Of a stretch of DNA of 13,189 bases, positions 5,907 through 13,047 are shown one piece after another. The translations under genes and the position numbers were made by a program. Below the pieces are notes generated by a model that saw only the letters and a list, made by a program, of their open reading frames with translations, was not told the origin of the DNA and made no database searches. Positions within the stretch are counted from its first letter, which is position 1. Each line of letters begins with the position of its first letter. This DNA comes from Omnitrophica bacterium RIFOXYB12_FULL_50_7. GTDB taxonomy: Bacteria > Omnitrophota > Omnitrophia > Omnitrophales > Aquincolibacteriaceae. Location: positions 1 to 13,189 of the forward strand of contig MHFU01000171.1 of assembly GCA_001804345.1 (NCBI GenBank). The letters run 5' to 3'.

Positions 5907-6554
5907 ATGTTCGTTTTTCTGGATGAGTCAGGTGATTTAGGTTTTGATTTCACGAAGGGCGGGACGAGCCGCTTTTTCGTGATCACCATTTTAGTCGTTG
6001 AAAATTATGAAGATCGGGTGCGTTTGTTTAAGGCTGTCGAAAGAACCATTAAGAATAAGGTGCGTAAAGGCAAGAAGGGTAAGTCGTTGGAAATAGAACT
6101 CAAAGGAGCGAAGACATCTGTTTCCGTGAAGGCTTATTTCTTCCGGCAACTGGACAACGTGAAGTTTCAAATCTATTCTCTTGTTCTGAATAAAGCCAGA
6201 GTTTATGATGCATTGCAGGAGAATCAAGCCAAGCTTTACAACTATATCGCCCGCCTCCTGATCCAGAAATGCCCGTTTCAGAAAGCTAAAAACAAGGTCA
6301 TCCTGACGCTCGATAAATCAAAAGACCAAGAGGGGATCAAAGACTTCAATCGCTATCTTTTACTTCAGCTGCAGAGTTCGATCCCTGTGAGTAAACCCGT
6401 TGAGATTTTTCATGTTGCTTCGCATGAGAATAAGGGGATTCAGGCGGCAGATCTTTTTTCACGGGGTATTTTCAGGAAACACGAGCGGAAGGACATGGAA
6501 TGGTATCATCAGTTCCGGGGACGAATCAAATTTGAGGATGTTTACCTGAAATAA
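5907..6554 (+). CDS. DUF3800 domain protein
   Basis: The 215-residue protein begins MFVFLDESGDLG, the signature N-terminus of DUF3800. It ends with the family's second signature, HVASHENKGIQAADLFSRGIF. Between them are a FFVITILVV strand, a basic KGKKGK segment and LTLDKSKDQEG. Conserved Asp/Glu at the DESGD motif, in LTLDKS and in QAAD fit the acidic site of the RNase H-like fold that has been predicted for this family; no activity is established. The family is often found in accessory regions. Here it separates queA from tgt, which are usually adjacent, and is preceded by a TAGGG heptad arm, so I infer it was inserted. The ribosome site is weak. Confidence 0.85.
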   Translation: MFVFLDESGDLGFDFTKGGTSRFFVITILVVENYEDRVRLFKAVERTIKNKVRKGKKGKSLEIELKGAKTSVSVKAYFFRQLDNVKFQIYSLVLNKARVYDALQENQAKLYNYIARLLIQKCPFQKAKNKVILTLDKSKDQEGIKDFNRYLLLQLQSSIPVSKPVEIFHVASHENKGIQAADLFSRGIFRKHERKDMEWYHQFRGRIKFEDVYLK

Positions 6555-6678
6555 AGAAGGCCTGTGAACCCTAGCCAGCTCACTCTTACGACTCTAACCA
6601 ACCGATGGAAGGAAACATCGTAAGCACTGACTAGGACTTACTCACAAGCCATTGAAACTATACTATGGGAATTGATAC

Positions 6679-7809
6679 ATGTCAAATATGTCGAAATTCG
6701 GGTTTAAGTTCATCGCGAAAGACAAGAAATGCGAAGCGCGGGTTGGGCGTGTGACGACGGCGCATGGGAATTTTGAGACGCCGGTCTTTATGCCGGTGGG
6801 AACTCAGGGGACGGTCAAGGCGGTGATGCCGCGCGATCTCAAAGAATCCGGGGCGGAGATCATTCTGTCGAATGCCTATCATCTCTATATCCGCCCAGGT
6901 CTTGAGGTTATCAAAAAATTCAAGGGGCTCCACAAATTCATGGCCTGGGACCGGCCCATCCTGACGGATAGCGGCGGATATCAGGTGTTTTCCTTGAGCA
7001 AGCTCAGGAGCATTACCGAAGAAGGCGTGAAATTCAATTCCTATTTCGATGGACGGGAGATATTTCTCACGCCAGAGAAAGTGATGGAGATCCAGCAGGT
7101 GCTCGGGAGCGACATTGCCATGATCTTTGATGAATGTCCTGCCGCGAGCAAGGATAAACCCTCGATCGAAAAGGCCGTTAATATAACCCTGCGATGGTCT
7201 GTAAGAGCCAAGAAATGTCACAAACTCAAAACGCAGGCGCTCTTTGGCATCATTCAAGGCGGGACGTTCAAGGATCTGAGACGCGAGTCGCTTGAGCGAA
7301 CCTTGGAGATCGGTTTTGACGGATACGCGCTCGGCGGTCTTAGTGTGGGCGAACCCAAACCCGAGATGCATGAAGCCCTCACGGATATTTTGCCAAGGAT
7401 GCCCGTGGATAAACCTCGTTATCTGATGGGGGTAGGCACTCCGGTTGATTTTTTTGAGGCGGTGGAACGCGGCGCGGATATGTTCGATTGTGTGAATCCG
7501 ACGCGCTATGGAAGAAACGGAACGGCCTTTACAAGTGACGGACTTGTGGTCCTCCGGAACACGAGATACAAGCTGGATACCAAGCCGATCCAGAGAGATT
7601 GTGATTGTTATACCTGCCAGAACTTTTCACGAGCATATTTACGGCACTTGGTGAATAGCCACGAGATCCTGGGCGCTGAATTGATTACCTTGCATAATAT
7701 CCATTTTTTCGTAAACTTAGTGAAGTCAATGCGGGAAAAGATAAGGAAAAACCAGTTCCTGCAGTTCAAAAAGCAATTTTTAAACCGTTTTGATCCACAC
7801 ACACGATAG
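6679..7809 (+). CDS. tgt: queuine/preQ1 tRNA-guanine transglycosylase Tgt
   Basis: Tgt exchanges guanine-34 of GUN-anticodon tRNAs for the queuosine precursor preQ1. The 376 residues match the family length. The catalytic Asp in LTDSGGYQVFSL is residue 97 and the nucleophile in FDCVNPTRYGRNG is Asp270. The zinc site CDCYTC gives Cys308, Cys310 and Cys313, with His339 further on. The offset of ten from Zymomonas Tgt (Asp280, Cys318) is constant. GGLSVGEP (219-226) is the family substrate loop. The start may be the ATG at 6679 or the one at 6688; no strong ribosome site distinguishes them. The stop TAG is also the first three bases of a heptad palindrome. It belongs to the queA-tgt-yajC-secDF operon. 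Confidence 0.97.
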   Translation: MSNMSKFGFKFIAKDKKCEARVGRVTTAHGNFETPVFMPVGTQGTVKAVMPRDLKESGAEIILSNAYHLYIRPGLEVIKKFKGLHKFMAWDRPILTDSGGYQVFSLSKLRSITEEGVKFNSYFDGREIFLTPEKVMEIQQVLGSDIAMIFDECPAASKDKPSIEKAVNITLRWSVRAKKCHKLKTQALFGIIQGGTFKDLRRESLERTLEIGFDGYALGGLSVGEPKPEMHEALTDILPRMPVDKPRYLMGVGTPVDFFEAVERGADMFDCVNPTRYGRNGTAFTSDGLVVLRNTRYKLDTKPIQRDCDCYTCQNFSRAYLRHLVNSHEILGAELITLHNIHFFVNLVKSMREKIRKNQFLQFKKQFLNRFDPHTR

Positions 7810-7873
7810 GGGATAGGGGTTAGCGTATAGGGTATAGAAATTCTAAACCCTAACCCCTACACCCTAAACCCTA
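7807..7873. repeat. heptad palindrome, TAGGGTT type, empty form
   Basis: The left arm is four 7-mers (7807-7834; for example TAGGGGA, then TAGGGGT) plus TAGAA. The right arm is TTCTA plus four inverted 7-mers (7846-7873; for example AACCCTA). Unit by unit, 20 of 28 positions pair, plus all of TAGAA/TTCTA. The tgt stop codon is the TAG of the first unit, and the yajC ribosome site GAGAGG follows directly. The arms match, unit for unit, those around the 4HB gene at 8193-8593. Confidence 0.85.
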
Positions 7874-7883
7874 GAGAGGTTTT

Positions 7884-8195
7884 ATGTTCGAATCGATCGC
7901 TTATGCAGCCGAGGCCGTTGAAGGCACCCCGCAGGTCAATCCTTTAGTTCAATTCATGCCCATCATTTTGATGTTCGTGATCTTTTATTTTTTGCTCATC
8001 CGCCCTCAGCAGAAGAAGGCGAAGGAGCTGCAGACTATGATCGCCGGTATTAAAAAAGGGGACAAGGTGGTCACGACAGGCGGGATGCTTGGAGTCGTTT
8101 CGAGTCTCCAGGATGATTATGTGGTGATCACGGTCGGGGGTTCGGATACCAAGATTGAAATTCTTAAAAGCGCGATTGCTGGACTGCGACAATAG
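7884..8195 (+). CDS. yajC: Sec translocase accessory protein YajC
   Basis: This 103-residue protein has a single membrane segment (about residues 25-42, FMPIILMFVIFYFLLI) followed by the YajC hallmark RPQQKKAKE and a cytoplasmic domain with GDKVVTTGGMLGVV. YajC associates with SecDF in the inner membrane and supports preprotein export. A GAGAGG ribosome site lies just before the ATG. Normally secD follows directly. Here the TAG stop opens a heptad element carrying the 4HB gene, and secDF starts only after that element. Confidence 0.95.
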   Translation: MFESIAYAAEAVEGTPQVNPLVQFMPIILMFVIFYFLLIRPQQKKAKELQTMIAGIKKGDKVVTTGGMLGVVSSLQDDYVVITVGGSDTKIEILKSAIAGLRQ

Positions 8196-8593
8196 GGGAT
8201 AGGGTTCAGGAGGTAGGGTATAGTGAAGGCAAGATCCTTCAAAGATCTGATCGTTTGGCAGAAAGCTTACAAGCTCGTTCTTGAAATATATAGGATTACG
8301 GATCTCTTTCCTAAGCAGGAGATATATGGCCTGGCTCAGCAAATAAGAAGAGCCGCCGTTTCCATTCCTTCCAATATTTCTGAGGGATATGGCAGGCAAT
8401 ACAACAAAGAGTATCGCCAGTTTTTATCGATAGCGTATAGTTCGTTGTGCGAATTAGAAACCCAGTATCTTTTGAGCGTAGACCTGAACTTTATTGAACG
8501 GAAAAGTGTGGTTGAAGGATTGATGAAAGAAGTCGGAGCGATGCTCTACCGGATCATCAATCCTAAACCCTAACCGCTATACCCTAAACGCTA
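8193..8593 (+). mobile_element. heptad-arm element carrying a four-helix-bundle gene
   Basis: The left arm is four 7-mers (8193-8220, starting TAGGGGA, TAGGGTT) then TAG. The right arm is four inverted 7-mers (8566-8593, starting AACCCTA) preceded by TCCTA. Arm lengths, unit count and first-unit sequence equal those of the empty copy at 7807-7873. The whole loop is the 4HB gene. It sits between yajC and secDF, a normally contiguous pair. I infer a cargo-bearing member of a palindromic element family; mobility is not shown. Confidence 0.65.
8223..8573 (+). CDS. four-helix-bundle protein, S23/IVP family
   Basis: The 116-residue protein has the family signature: SFKDLIVWQKAYKLVLEIY at the N-terminus, QIRRAAVSIPSNISEGYGR in the middle, then FLSIAYSSLCELETQYLLS. 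Relatives are encoded in intervening sequences of 23S rRNA genes (for example in Leptospira), and the Avd protein of diversity-generating retroelements shares the fold and likely binds nucleic acid. The start is GTG at 8223, with a near-ideal AGGAGGT (8208-8214) nine bases upstream. That ribosome site is formed by the third heptad of the left arm. The last codons (PKP and TAA) lie in the right arm. Start and stop signals thus belong to the repeat, so gene and repeat appear to be one unit. The biological role is unknown. Confidence 0.92.
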   Translation: MKARSFKDLIVWQKAYKLVLEIYRITDLFPKQEIYGLAQQIRRAAVSIPSNISEGYGRQYNKEYRQFLSIAYSSLCELETQYLLSVDLNFIERKSVVEGLMKEVGAMLYRIINPKP

Positions 8594-8608
8594 GAAAGGT
8601 TTTTCAAA

Positions 8609-10783
8609 ATGGACAAAAATTATAAGTGGAAAGTATTGCTGATCATTGGCCTCGTCGTTTTTTCTATCTGGAAAGCTTACCCCTTGGACCAGAAGATCAA
8701 TCTGGGTCTCGATCTTCAAGGAGGTGTTCAATTGCTTCTTCAGGTCGATATGGACAAAGTCCCTGAGGAAGCGCGTAAGGACGTGACCGCGCGCGTGGCG
8801 GAGATCATCCGTAACCGCATTGATGAATTCGGTGTCAAGGAGCCGGAAATCACCACCCAGGGGAAGAATCAGGTGGTGGTGAAACTGCCGGGGGTGACGG
8901 ACCGGGAACGCGCCAAAGAGATCGCCGGCAAGGCGGCCCATCTGGAATTCAAGATTGTGTCGGAGGATGTGGACCTAATCCAAAAGGCGGACGCGGGGAC
9001 GGTTCCTGAAGGATTTGAATATAAGAAAGTCAAAGGAAGTTCGAACGAGGAAATGGTGCTCTTGTCAGCACTGCCGGTATTGACCGGAGAGCATCTTACG
9101 ACCGCTTCTGTCGGTTTCGACCAGTACGGTTCGGCGATTGTTCAGCTGACGCTCGATCGTGAGGGGGGGAAGATCTTCGACAAGGTGACGTTTCAGAATA
9201 TCGGTAAGCGTCTTGCGATCGTGATGGACGGCCAGGTTTATTCCGCGCCGGTGATCCGAGACAGGATCCCGAACGGCAAGGCCCAGATCTCCGGGAATTT
9301 CAAGGCTGCGGAAGCAAGCGACCTCGCGCTTGTGCTTCGCGCCGGTGCGTTGCCCGCGCCTGTGTCGGTCGTGGAGGAAAGAACGATCGGGCCGAGTCTC
9401 GGTAAAGATTCCATCGAAAGCGGCATTCGCGCCGCTTTGTTCGGCGTTCTTTTTGTTGTTGTGTTTATGCCGGTGTATTATCTTTTCTGTGGTTGGGTCG
9501 CCAATCTTGGGTTGGTGGTGTACATGATTATTGTGGCCGGAAGCATGGCCGCGTTCGGATCGACTTTAACCTTGCCCGGTATCGCGGGTTTTATTTTGTC
9601 GGTGGGTATGGCGGTTGACGCGAATATCTTGATCTTTGAAAGGATGAGGGAAGAATCTGCGACCGGGAAAACGGCAAGAGCCGTGATTTCAGCGGGATAT
9701 CATCGAGCTTTGTCGGCGATTCTTGATTCGAACGTGACGACCTTGATCACTTCCGTCCTGCTTTTCATTTTCGGGACGGGGCCGATCCAGGGTTTCGCGG
9801 TGACGCTCTCTATCGGTATTGTCGCGAGCATGTTCTCTTCGATTTTTGTGACGCGTGTGATATTTGATTATCTTGCCAAAAAGAATCCTGATATGAAGTT
9901 CAATATGCTCCATCTTTTCAGTAAGCCCAATATCGCTTTCTTACGGAAGCGCCGCTGGGCCTATGTTTTTTCTGCAGCCTGTCTTGCGCTCGGGATCTTT
10001 GCTTTTACGATGCGAGGCGCCCAGAATTACGGCGTGGAATTTACGGGAGGTACGCTGGTCCAGGTGGGCTTCAAGAAGGATGTGGACCAGTCGAAGTTCA
10101 GGAACGAGCTTGCGGAGCAAGGATTCAAGGCTTTCACGCTTCAGCGGTTTGGGGATGCGAATTTGCATCAATATATTGTCAAGATGGCTGAAGGGAATCC
10201 TTCGAAGGTTGGCGTGGCTGCGGAAGCTACGGTAGGGAAGGGAGCCTTTGAGATCCAAAAAGTGGACCAAGTCGGACCCTCAGTCAGCGGTTCATTGCGT
10301 GACAAGGCCCTTTGGGCGATCATCTGGTCATGGCTTGGGATCTTGATCTATCTGGCATGGCGGTTTGAATGGAAGCTCGCCGCCGCCGCGGTCGTGGGTC
10401 TTGTCCACGATACGATCTTTACCGTGGGTTTTTATGCCTTGAGCGGTCGAGAGATCAATTTAGCCACGATCGCGGCGATCCTGACCATTATCGGTTATTC
10501 GGTCAATGATACGATCATTACGTTCGACCGTATTCGTGATAATGTGAAACTGATGCGGAAGACCCCCTTCGCGGAGGTGGTCGATCTCAGCATCAATCAG
10601 ACGCTTAGCCGGACAGTGCTGACCGTCTTGACCGTTCTGTTGACGTCGCTCTCCCTCTTTTTCTTTGGGGGAAGCGCGATCGCGGATTTCGCGTTCATCC
10701 TGATTATCGGATTCGCGGTCGGGACTTATTCGTCGATCTTTGTGTCCTCGGCTTTTGCCGTGGCGTGGAAAGCCCACAAATAA
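8609..10783 (+). CDS. secDF: fused protein-export membrane protein SecDF
   Basis: SecDF uses the proton-motive force to pull preproteins out of SecYEG on the outer side of the membrane. SecD and SecF are one 724-residue chain, as in Bacillus and Thermus. It has an N-terminal membrane segment (about 8-25), the large periplasmic domain opening with NLGLDLQGGVQLLLQVD, and then the SecD membrane bundle with GMAVDANILIFER (Asp337). The SecF half starts near 450 with NYGVEFTGGTLVQV and carries GYSVNDTIITFDRIRDN (Asp634). These match the proton-pathway Asp340 and Asp637 of Thermus SecDF. Twelve membrane segments are expected. AGAAAGG lies about ten bases upstream of the ATG, directly after the right heptad arm. 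No damage is seen. Confidence 0.97.
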   Translation: MDKNYKWKVLLIIGLVVFSIWKAYPLDQKINLGLDLQGGVQLLLQVDMDKVPEEARKDVTARVAEIIRNRIDEFGVKEPEITTQGKNQVVVKLPGVTDRERAKEIAGKAAHLEFKIVSEDVDLIQKADAGTVPEGFEYKKVKGSSNEEMVLLSALPVLTGEHLTTASVGFDQYGSAIVQLTLDREGGKIFDKVTFQNIGKRLAIVMDGQVYSAPVIRDRIPNGKAQISGNFKAAEASDLALVLRAGALPAPVSVVEERTIGPSLGKDSIESGIRAALFGVLFVVVFMPVYYLFCGWVANLGLVVYMIIVAGSMAAFGSTLTLPGIAGFILSVGMAVDANILIFERMREESATGKTARAVISAGYHRALSAILDSNVTTLITSVLLFIFGTGPIQGFAVTLSIGIVASMFSSIFVTRVIFDYLAKKNPDMKFNMLHLFSKPNIAFLRKRRWAYVFSAACLALGIFAFTMRGAQNYGVEFTGGTLVQVGFKKDVDQSKFRNELAEQGFKAFTLQRFGDANLHQYIVKMAEGNPSKVGVAAEATVGKGAFEIQKVDQVGPSVSGSLRDKALWAIIWSWLGILIYLAWRFEWKLAAAAVVGLVHDTIFTVGFYALSGREINLATIAAILTIIGYSVNDTIITFDRIRDNVKLMRKTPFAEVVDLSINQTLSRTVLTVLTVLLTSLSLFFFGGSAIADFAFILIIGFAVGTYSSIFVSSAFAVAWKAHK

Positions 10784-10785
10784 AT

Positions 10786-10830
10786 AAAGGGGTCAGTCAC
10801 CATTTCCCTAAAAAGGTGACTGACCCCTTT
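10786..10830. repeat. GGGGTCAGTCACC palindrome between secDF and recJ
   Basis: AAAGGGGTCAGTCACC (10786-10801) and its perfect complement GGTGACTGACCCCTTT (10815-10830) flank a 13-base loop. It starts three bases after the secDF stop and ends seven before the recJ ATG. The overall plan (GGGG end, CACC inner end, A/T loop) resembles the GGGGACAGGC family at 3994 and 4256. Its stem followed by TTTT might also end transcription. Confidence 0.8.
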
Positions 10831-10837
10831 TGTCAAG

Positions 10838-12469
10838 ATGGCACAGCTCTCATTTTCTCCCGCTTTCCGCATCCTGCTTGCCAAGCGCGGTTTCAAGAAC
10901 GACTCAGAAATCGAGGCGTTTCTTTTTTCCGATCTCTCCTCGCTTCACGATCCCTTTCTCATGAAGAACATGAAGGAAGTGAAAGCTCGCATCGAAAGAG
11001 CTGTCCAGACCCACGAGAAGATCCTGATCCACGGCGATTATGATGTCGACGGGATCACCGGCGTTGCGGTGCTGGCCCGAACGCTTGAAAAACTCGGCGG
11101 CGAGTACACAACCTTTCTTCCGGAGCGCGAGCGCGACGGCTACGGCGTGAGCGAAGCCGCGATCCATAAAGCGAAGGAGCAGGGCGTGGCCTTGATCGTG
11201 ACGGTCGATTGCGGGATCACGGCCAAGCGTGAGATCGAGATCGCCCGCTCCCACGGGATGGATGTGATCGTGATCGACCATCACCGTTTGCCTGCCGAGG
11301 GTCTTCCCAACACTCATCTCATTTTGAATCCGCTCCAGGAAGATTGCCCCTATCCTTTTAAGGAGCTTTCCGCTGCGGGACTGGCGTTCAAATTGAGCCA
11401 GGCTCTGACCGGAGATGAGGCGTTTGAGTATCTGGATCTGGTGGCACTCTCCACGATCAGTGATATCGCGCCACTTACGGGGGAGAACCGTATTCTTGTG
11501 AAAAAAGGGCTGGCCATGCTTTCGGAGCGGAAAAATCTTGGTATCCGTGCACTGGCGGAGGTTGCCAAGATGAAAGCCTCCCAAGTCAATACCGGCCATG
11601 TCGGTTTCATTCTTGGTCCCCGGCTGAATGCAGCAGGGCGGATGAGTTCTGCGGATACTGCGCTCCAGCTCTTGCTGACAAGAATACCCCGCGAAGCGGA
11701 AAGCCTCGCGAAGATATTGGAGGAAGAGAATAAGGCGCGCCAGCGTTCCGAGCGCGAAACGACGCAGGAGGCGATGCGTAAAGTCGAACAGACCGTTAAT
11801 TTCAATCGTGAACGCGTGATCGTGGTGGAGAGCCCTGGCTGGCACCGGGGCGTGATCGGGATCGTGGCGTCAAGGCTCGTGGAAAAATACGAGCGGCCGG
11901 CGGTCGTGATCTCGGTGGAAGAAGGCGTGGGACGCGGATCAGGTCGTTCCATCAAAAGTTTTCATCTCTTTAACGCGCTTCGCTCTTGTGAAGCGGTTCT
12001 CGAAGAATTCGGAGGACACGCGCAAGCGGCCGGACTTACGGTGACGGAAAAGAATATCCCGCTATTGCGTGCAAAGATCAACGCCTTTGCGATGGAACAT
12101 CTTTCTTCCGAGGATTTGAAACGGCATGTGTCGGTAGATATGGAATTGAAACTTCATGAATTGACAGCCGGTTTTCTTGAGGAGCTTGAGCTTTTGGAAC
12201 CGCACGGAGTCGGGAATCCGCGGCCTGTTTTTCAAACCGGCGATCTTCGATTCAAGTCCAAGCCCCGCCGTCTTTATGGCGAGACTTATGAGGGAGTGCT
12301 GACGGATGGCTCTCTGAATTTTCAGATTCATCTTAATGAAAAGCAGATGCTTCTTTGTGCGGCTTCCGGATCCGAGGCGCGTTTTGGGGCGGCCTACTCC
12401 CTGAAGACAAAACAGTGGAACGGCATGAAGATACTGACGCTGGTTGTTAAAAATCTACAACCAGCGTAA
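10838..12469 (+). CDS. recJ: single-stranded-DNA-specific exonuclease RecJ
   Basis: RecJ is a 5'-3' single-strand DNA exonuclease of recombination and mismatch repair. DHH-family motifs are all present: GDYDVDG (residues 66-72), TVDCG (Asp124), IDHHR (147-149) and STISDIAPLTGENR (Asp209). Next come GPRLNAAGRM, the DHHA1 domain with PGWHRGVIGIVASRL and GGHAQAAGL, and a C-terminal OB-type domain with PHGVGNPRPVF. The length is 543, slightly short. The usual N-terminal leader before the RGF...FL...HDP segment is abbreviated. No Shine-Dalgarno precedes ATG 10838, and in frame a TGA lies inside the adjoining palindrome, so the original start may have been lost or moved when that repeat arrived. 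The rest is intact. Confidence 0.95.
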   Translation: MAQLSFSPAFRILLAKRGFKNDSEIEAFLFSDLSSLHDPFLMKNMKEVKARIERAVQTHEKILIHGDYDVDGITGVAVLARTLEKLGGEYTTFLPERERDGYGVSEAAIHKAKEQGVALIVTVDCGITAKREIEIARSHGMDVIVIDHHRLPAEGLPNTHLILNPLQEDCPYPFKELSAAGLAFKLSQALTGDEAFEYLDLVALSTISDIAPLTGENRILVKKGLAMLSERKNLGIRALAEVAKMKASQVNTGHVGFILGPRLNAAGRMSSADTALQLLLTRIPREAESLAKILEEENKARQRSERETTQEAMRKVEQTVNFNRERVIVVESPGWHRGVIGIVASRLVEKYERPAVVISVEEGVGRGSGRSIKSFHLFNALRSCEAVLEEFGGHAQAAGLTVTEKNIPLLRAKINAFAMEHLSSEDLKRHVSVDMELKLHELTAGFLEELELLEPHGVGNPRPVFQTGDLRFKSKPRRLYGETYEGVLTDGSLNFQIHLNEKQMLLCAASGSEARFGAAYSLKTKQWNGMKILTLVVKNLQPA

Positions 12470-12472
12470 ATT

Positions 12473-12572
12473 CCAAGAACCAAGATACAAGAACCAAACC
12501 AATCCCAATTTTAAAAACCCAAAAAAAGCACGCTTAATGTTTTTTGTTTGGTTCTTGGGATTTGGAGCTTGG
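12473..12572. repeat. heptad palindrome, CCAAGAA type, between convergent recJ and rpmB
   Basis: The left arm is four 7-mers (12473-12500; the first are CCAAGAA, CCAAGAT). The right arm is four inverted 7-mers (12545-12572, including TTCTTGG and AGCTTGG). Unit by unit, 21 of 28 positions pair. The 44-base loop is A/T-rich and holds no gene. The stem starts three bases after the recJ stop and could serve as a bidirectional terminator for recJ and rpmB. Confidence 0.75.
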
Positions 12573-12585
12573 ATCTTACCGCGTT

Positions 12586-12846
12586 TTAGGCGGTAGGAGC
12601 GACGTAAGAACGACGGGAAGGGGCTTTTTTGACTTTTCCGGCCTTCAAACAACTCACGCAGACCTTAATACGGCGCACCGTTCCGTTCAGAAAGACGACT
12701 TTCACCTTCTGGAGGTTCGGGTAGAAGCGGCGGCGCGTAATGCCGGAGATCTTTTTGCCGATCCCGCCGGTCTTTTTCGCGAGACCGCGACGAACGATCG
12801 AATTGCCGGTCAAAGGTTTCTTTTTGCAGATAGCGCACGTTTTCAT
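12586..12846 (-). CDS. rpmB: 50S ribosomal protein bL28
   Basis: This large-subunit ribosomal protein has 86 residues starting MKTCAICKKKPLTGN. I chose the ATG at 12846 because family members begin almost at the CxxC; an upstream in-frame ATG at 12870 would add eight residues and lies inside a palindrome. AAAGG (complement of 12857-12861) is the ribosome site. Cys4, Cys7, Cys63 and Cys66 (CAIC and CVSC) make this the zinc-binding 'C+' form. RRRFYPNLQKVKV and GTVRRIKVCVSC are typical family blocks. It is transcribed from its own promoter through a hairpin-rich leader. Confidence 0.95.
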   Translation of the reverse strand: MKTCAICKKKPLTGNSIVRRGLAKKTGGIGKKISGITRRRFYPNLQKVKVVFLNGTVRRIKVCVSCLKAGKVKKAPSRRSYVAPTA

Positions 12847-12861
12847 AGTCCCAATACCTTT

Positions 12862-12931
12862 CAATTTCAACTAGTTGAAATTGGGGCTATCCCAACTACC
12901 GTTTAATGGAAAGAATCCAAAGTTGGGATAG
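12862..12931 (-). promoter_or_regulatory. rpmB 5' leader with two hairpins
   Basis: From the predicted start near 12932 the transcript opens with CTATCCCAACT (complement of 12921-12931). This pairs perfectly with AGTTGGGATAG (complement of 12887-12897) over a 23-base loop. A perfect 22-bp palindrome, CAATTTCAACT/AGTTGAAATTG, follows (12862-12883). An alternative pairing of CCCAAT with ATTGGG (12880-12885 and 12850-12855) would enclose the AAAGG ribosome site. Autoregulation of rpmB, or simply another palindromic repeat, are both possible. Confidence 0.45.
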
Positions 12932-12938
12932 GGCGCTC

Positions 12939-12966
12939 ATTATAGTGAGGAGATGTTTCTTGGCAA
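12939..12966 (-). promoter_or_regulatory. sigma-70 type promoter of rpmB
   Basis: On the minus strand TTGCCA (complement of 12961-12966) and a perfect TATAAT (complement of 12939-12944) are 16 bases apart. Its -35 overlaps the -35 of the opposite promoter in the shared TTGGCAA. Confidence 0.7.
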
Positions 12967-12988
12967 GCGGTTTTTTTTGATATACAAT
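12960..12988 (+). promoter_or_regulatory. sigma-70 type promoter of the CBM48-like gene
   Basis: TTGGCA (12960-12965) and TACAAT (12983-12988) are 17 bases apart, each with five of six consensus bases. The start point would be near 12995, giving a leader of about 50 bases. Confidence 0.55.
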
Positions 12989-13047
12989 TACCCGCTGCAA
13001 TTTTTTTTAGCACATGGATCACACATCAAACGGAAAAGGAGTTTATC

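Noticed and set aside
6682..7371. 229-codon minus-strand ORF
   Set aside because: It is the antisense shadow of tgt.
7807..7873. Telomere-like sequence (TAGGGTT resembles the plant telomere repeat)
   Set aside because: Only four imperfect units per arm, inside an operon and inverted; it is a palindrome, not a chromosome end.
10786..10834. Simple rho-independent terminator after secDF
   Set aside because: The stem and T-run would allow it, but the perfect 16-bp symmetric arms and likeness to the other GGGG palindromes fit a repeat better; it may act as both.
10904..11845. 313-codon minus-strand ORF
   Set aside because: It is a complete shadow of recJ, whose motifs on the plus strand are unmistakable.
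4635..12572. CRISPR array
   Set aside because: Repeats are 7-13 bp units arranged as inverted arms, with no equal spacers and no cas genes.
12847..12870. Upstream ATG extending bL28 by eight residues
   Set aside because: It lies in a palindrome, has no ribosome site, and family members start next to the CxxC.
12544..12906. 120-codon forward ORF opposite rpmB
   Set aside because: It is antisense to bL28 and starts in the heptad palindrome, with no ribosome site.
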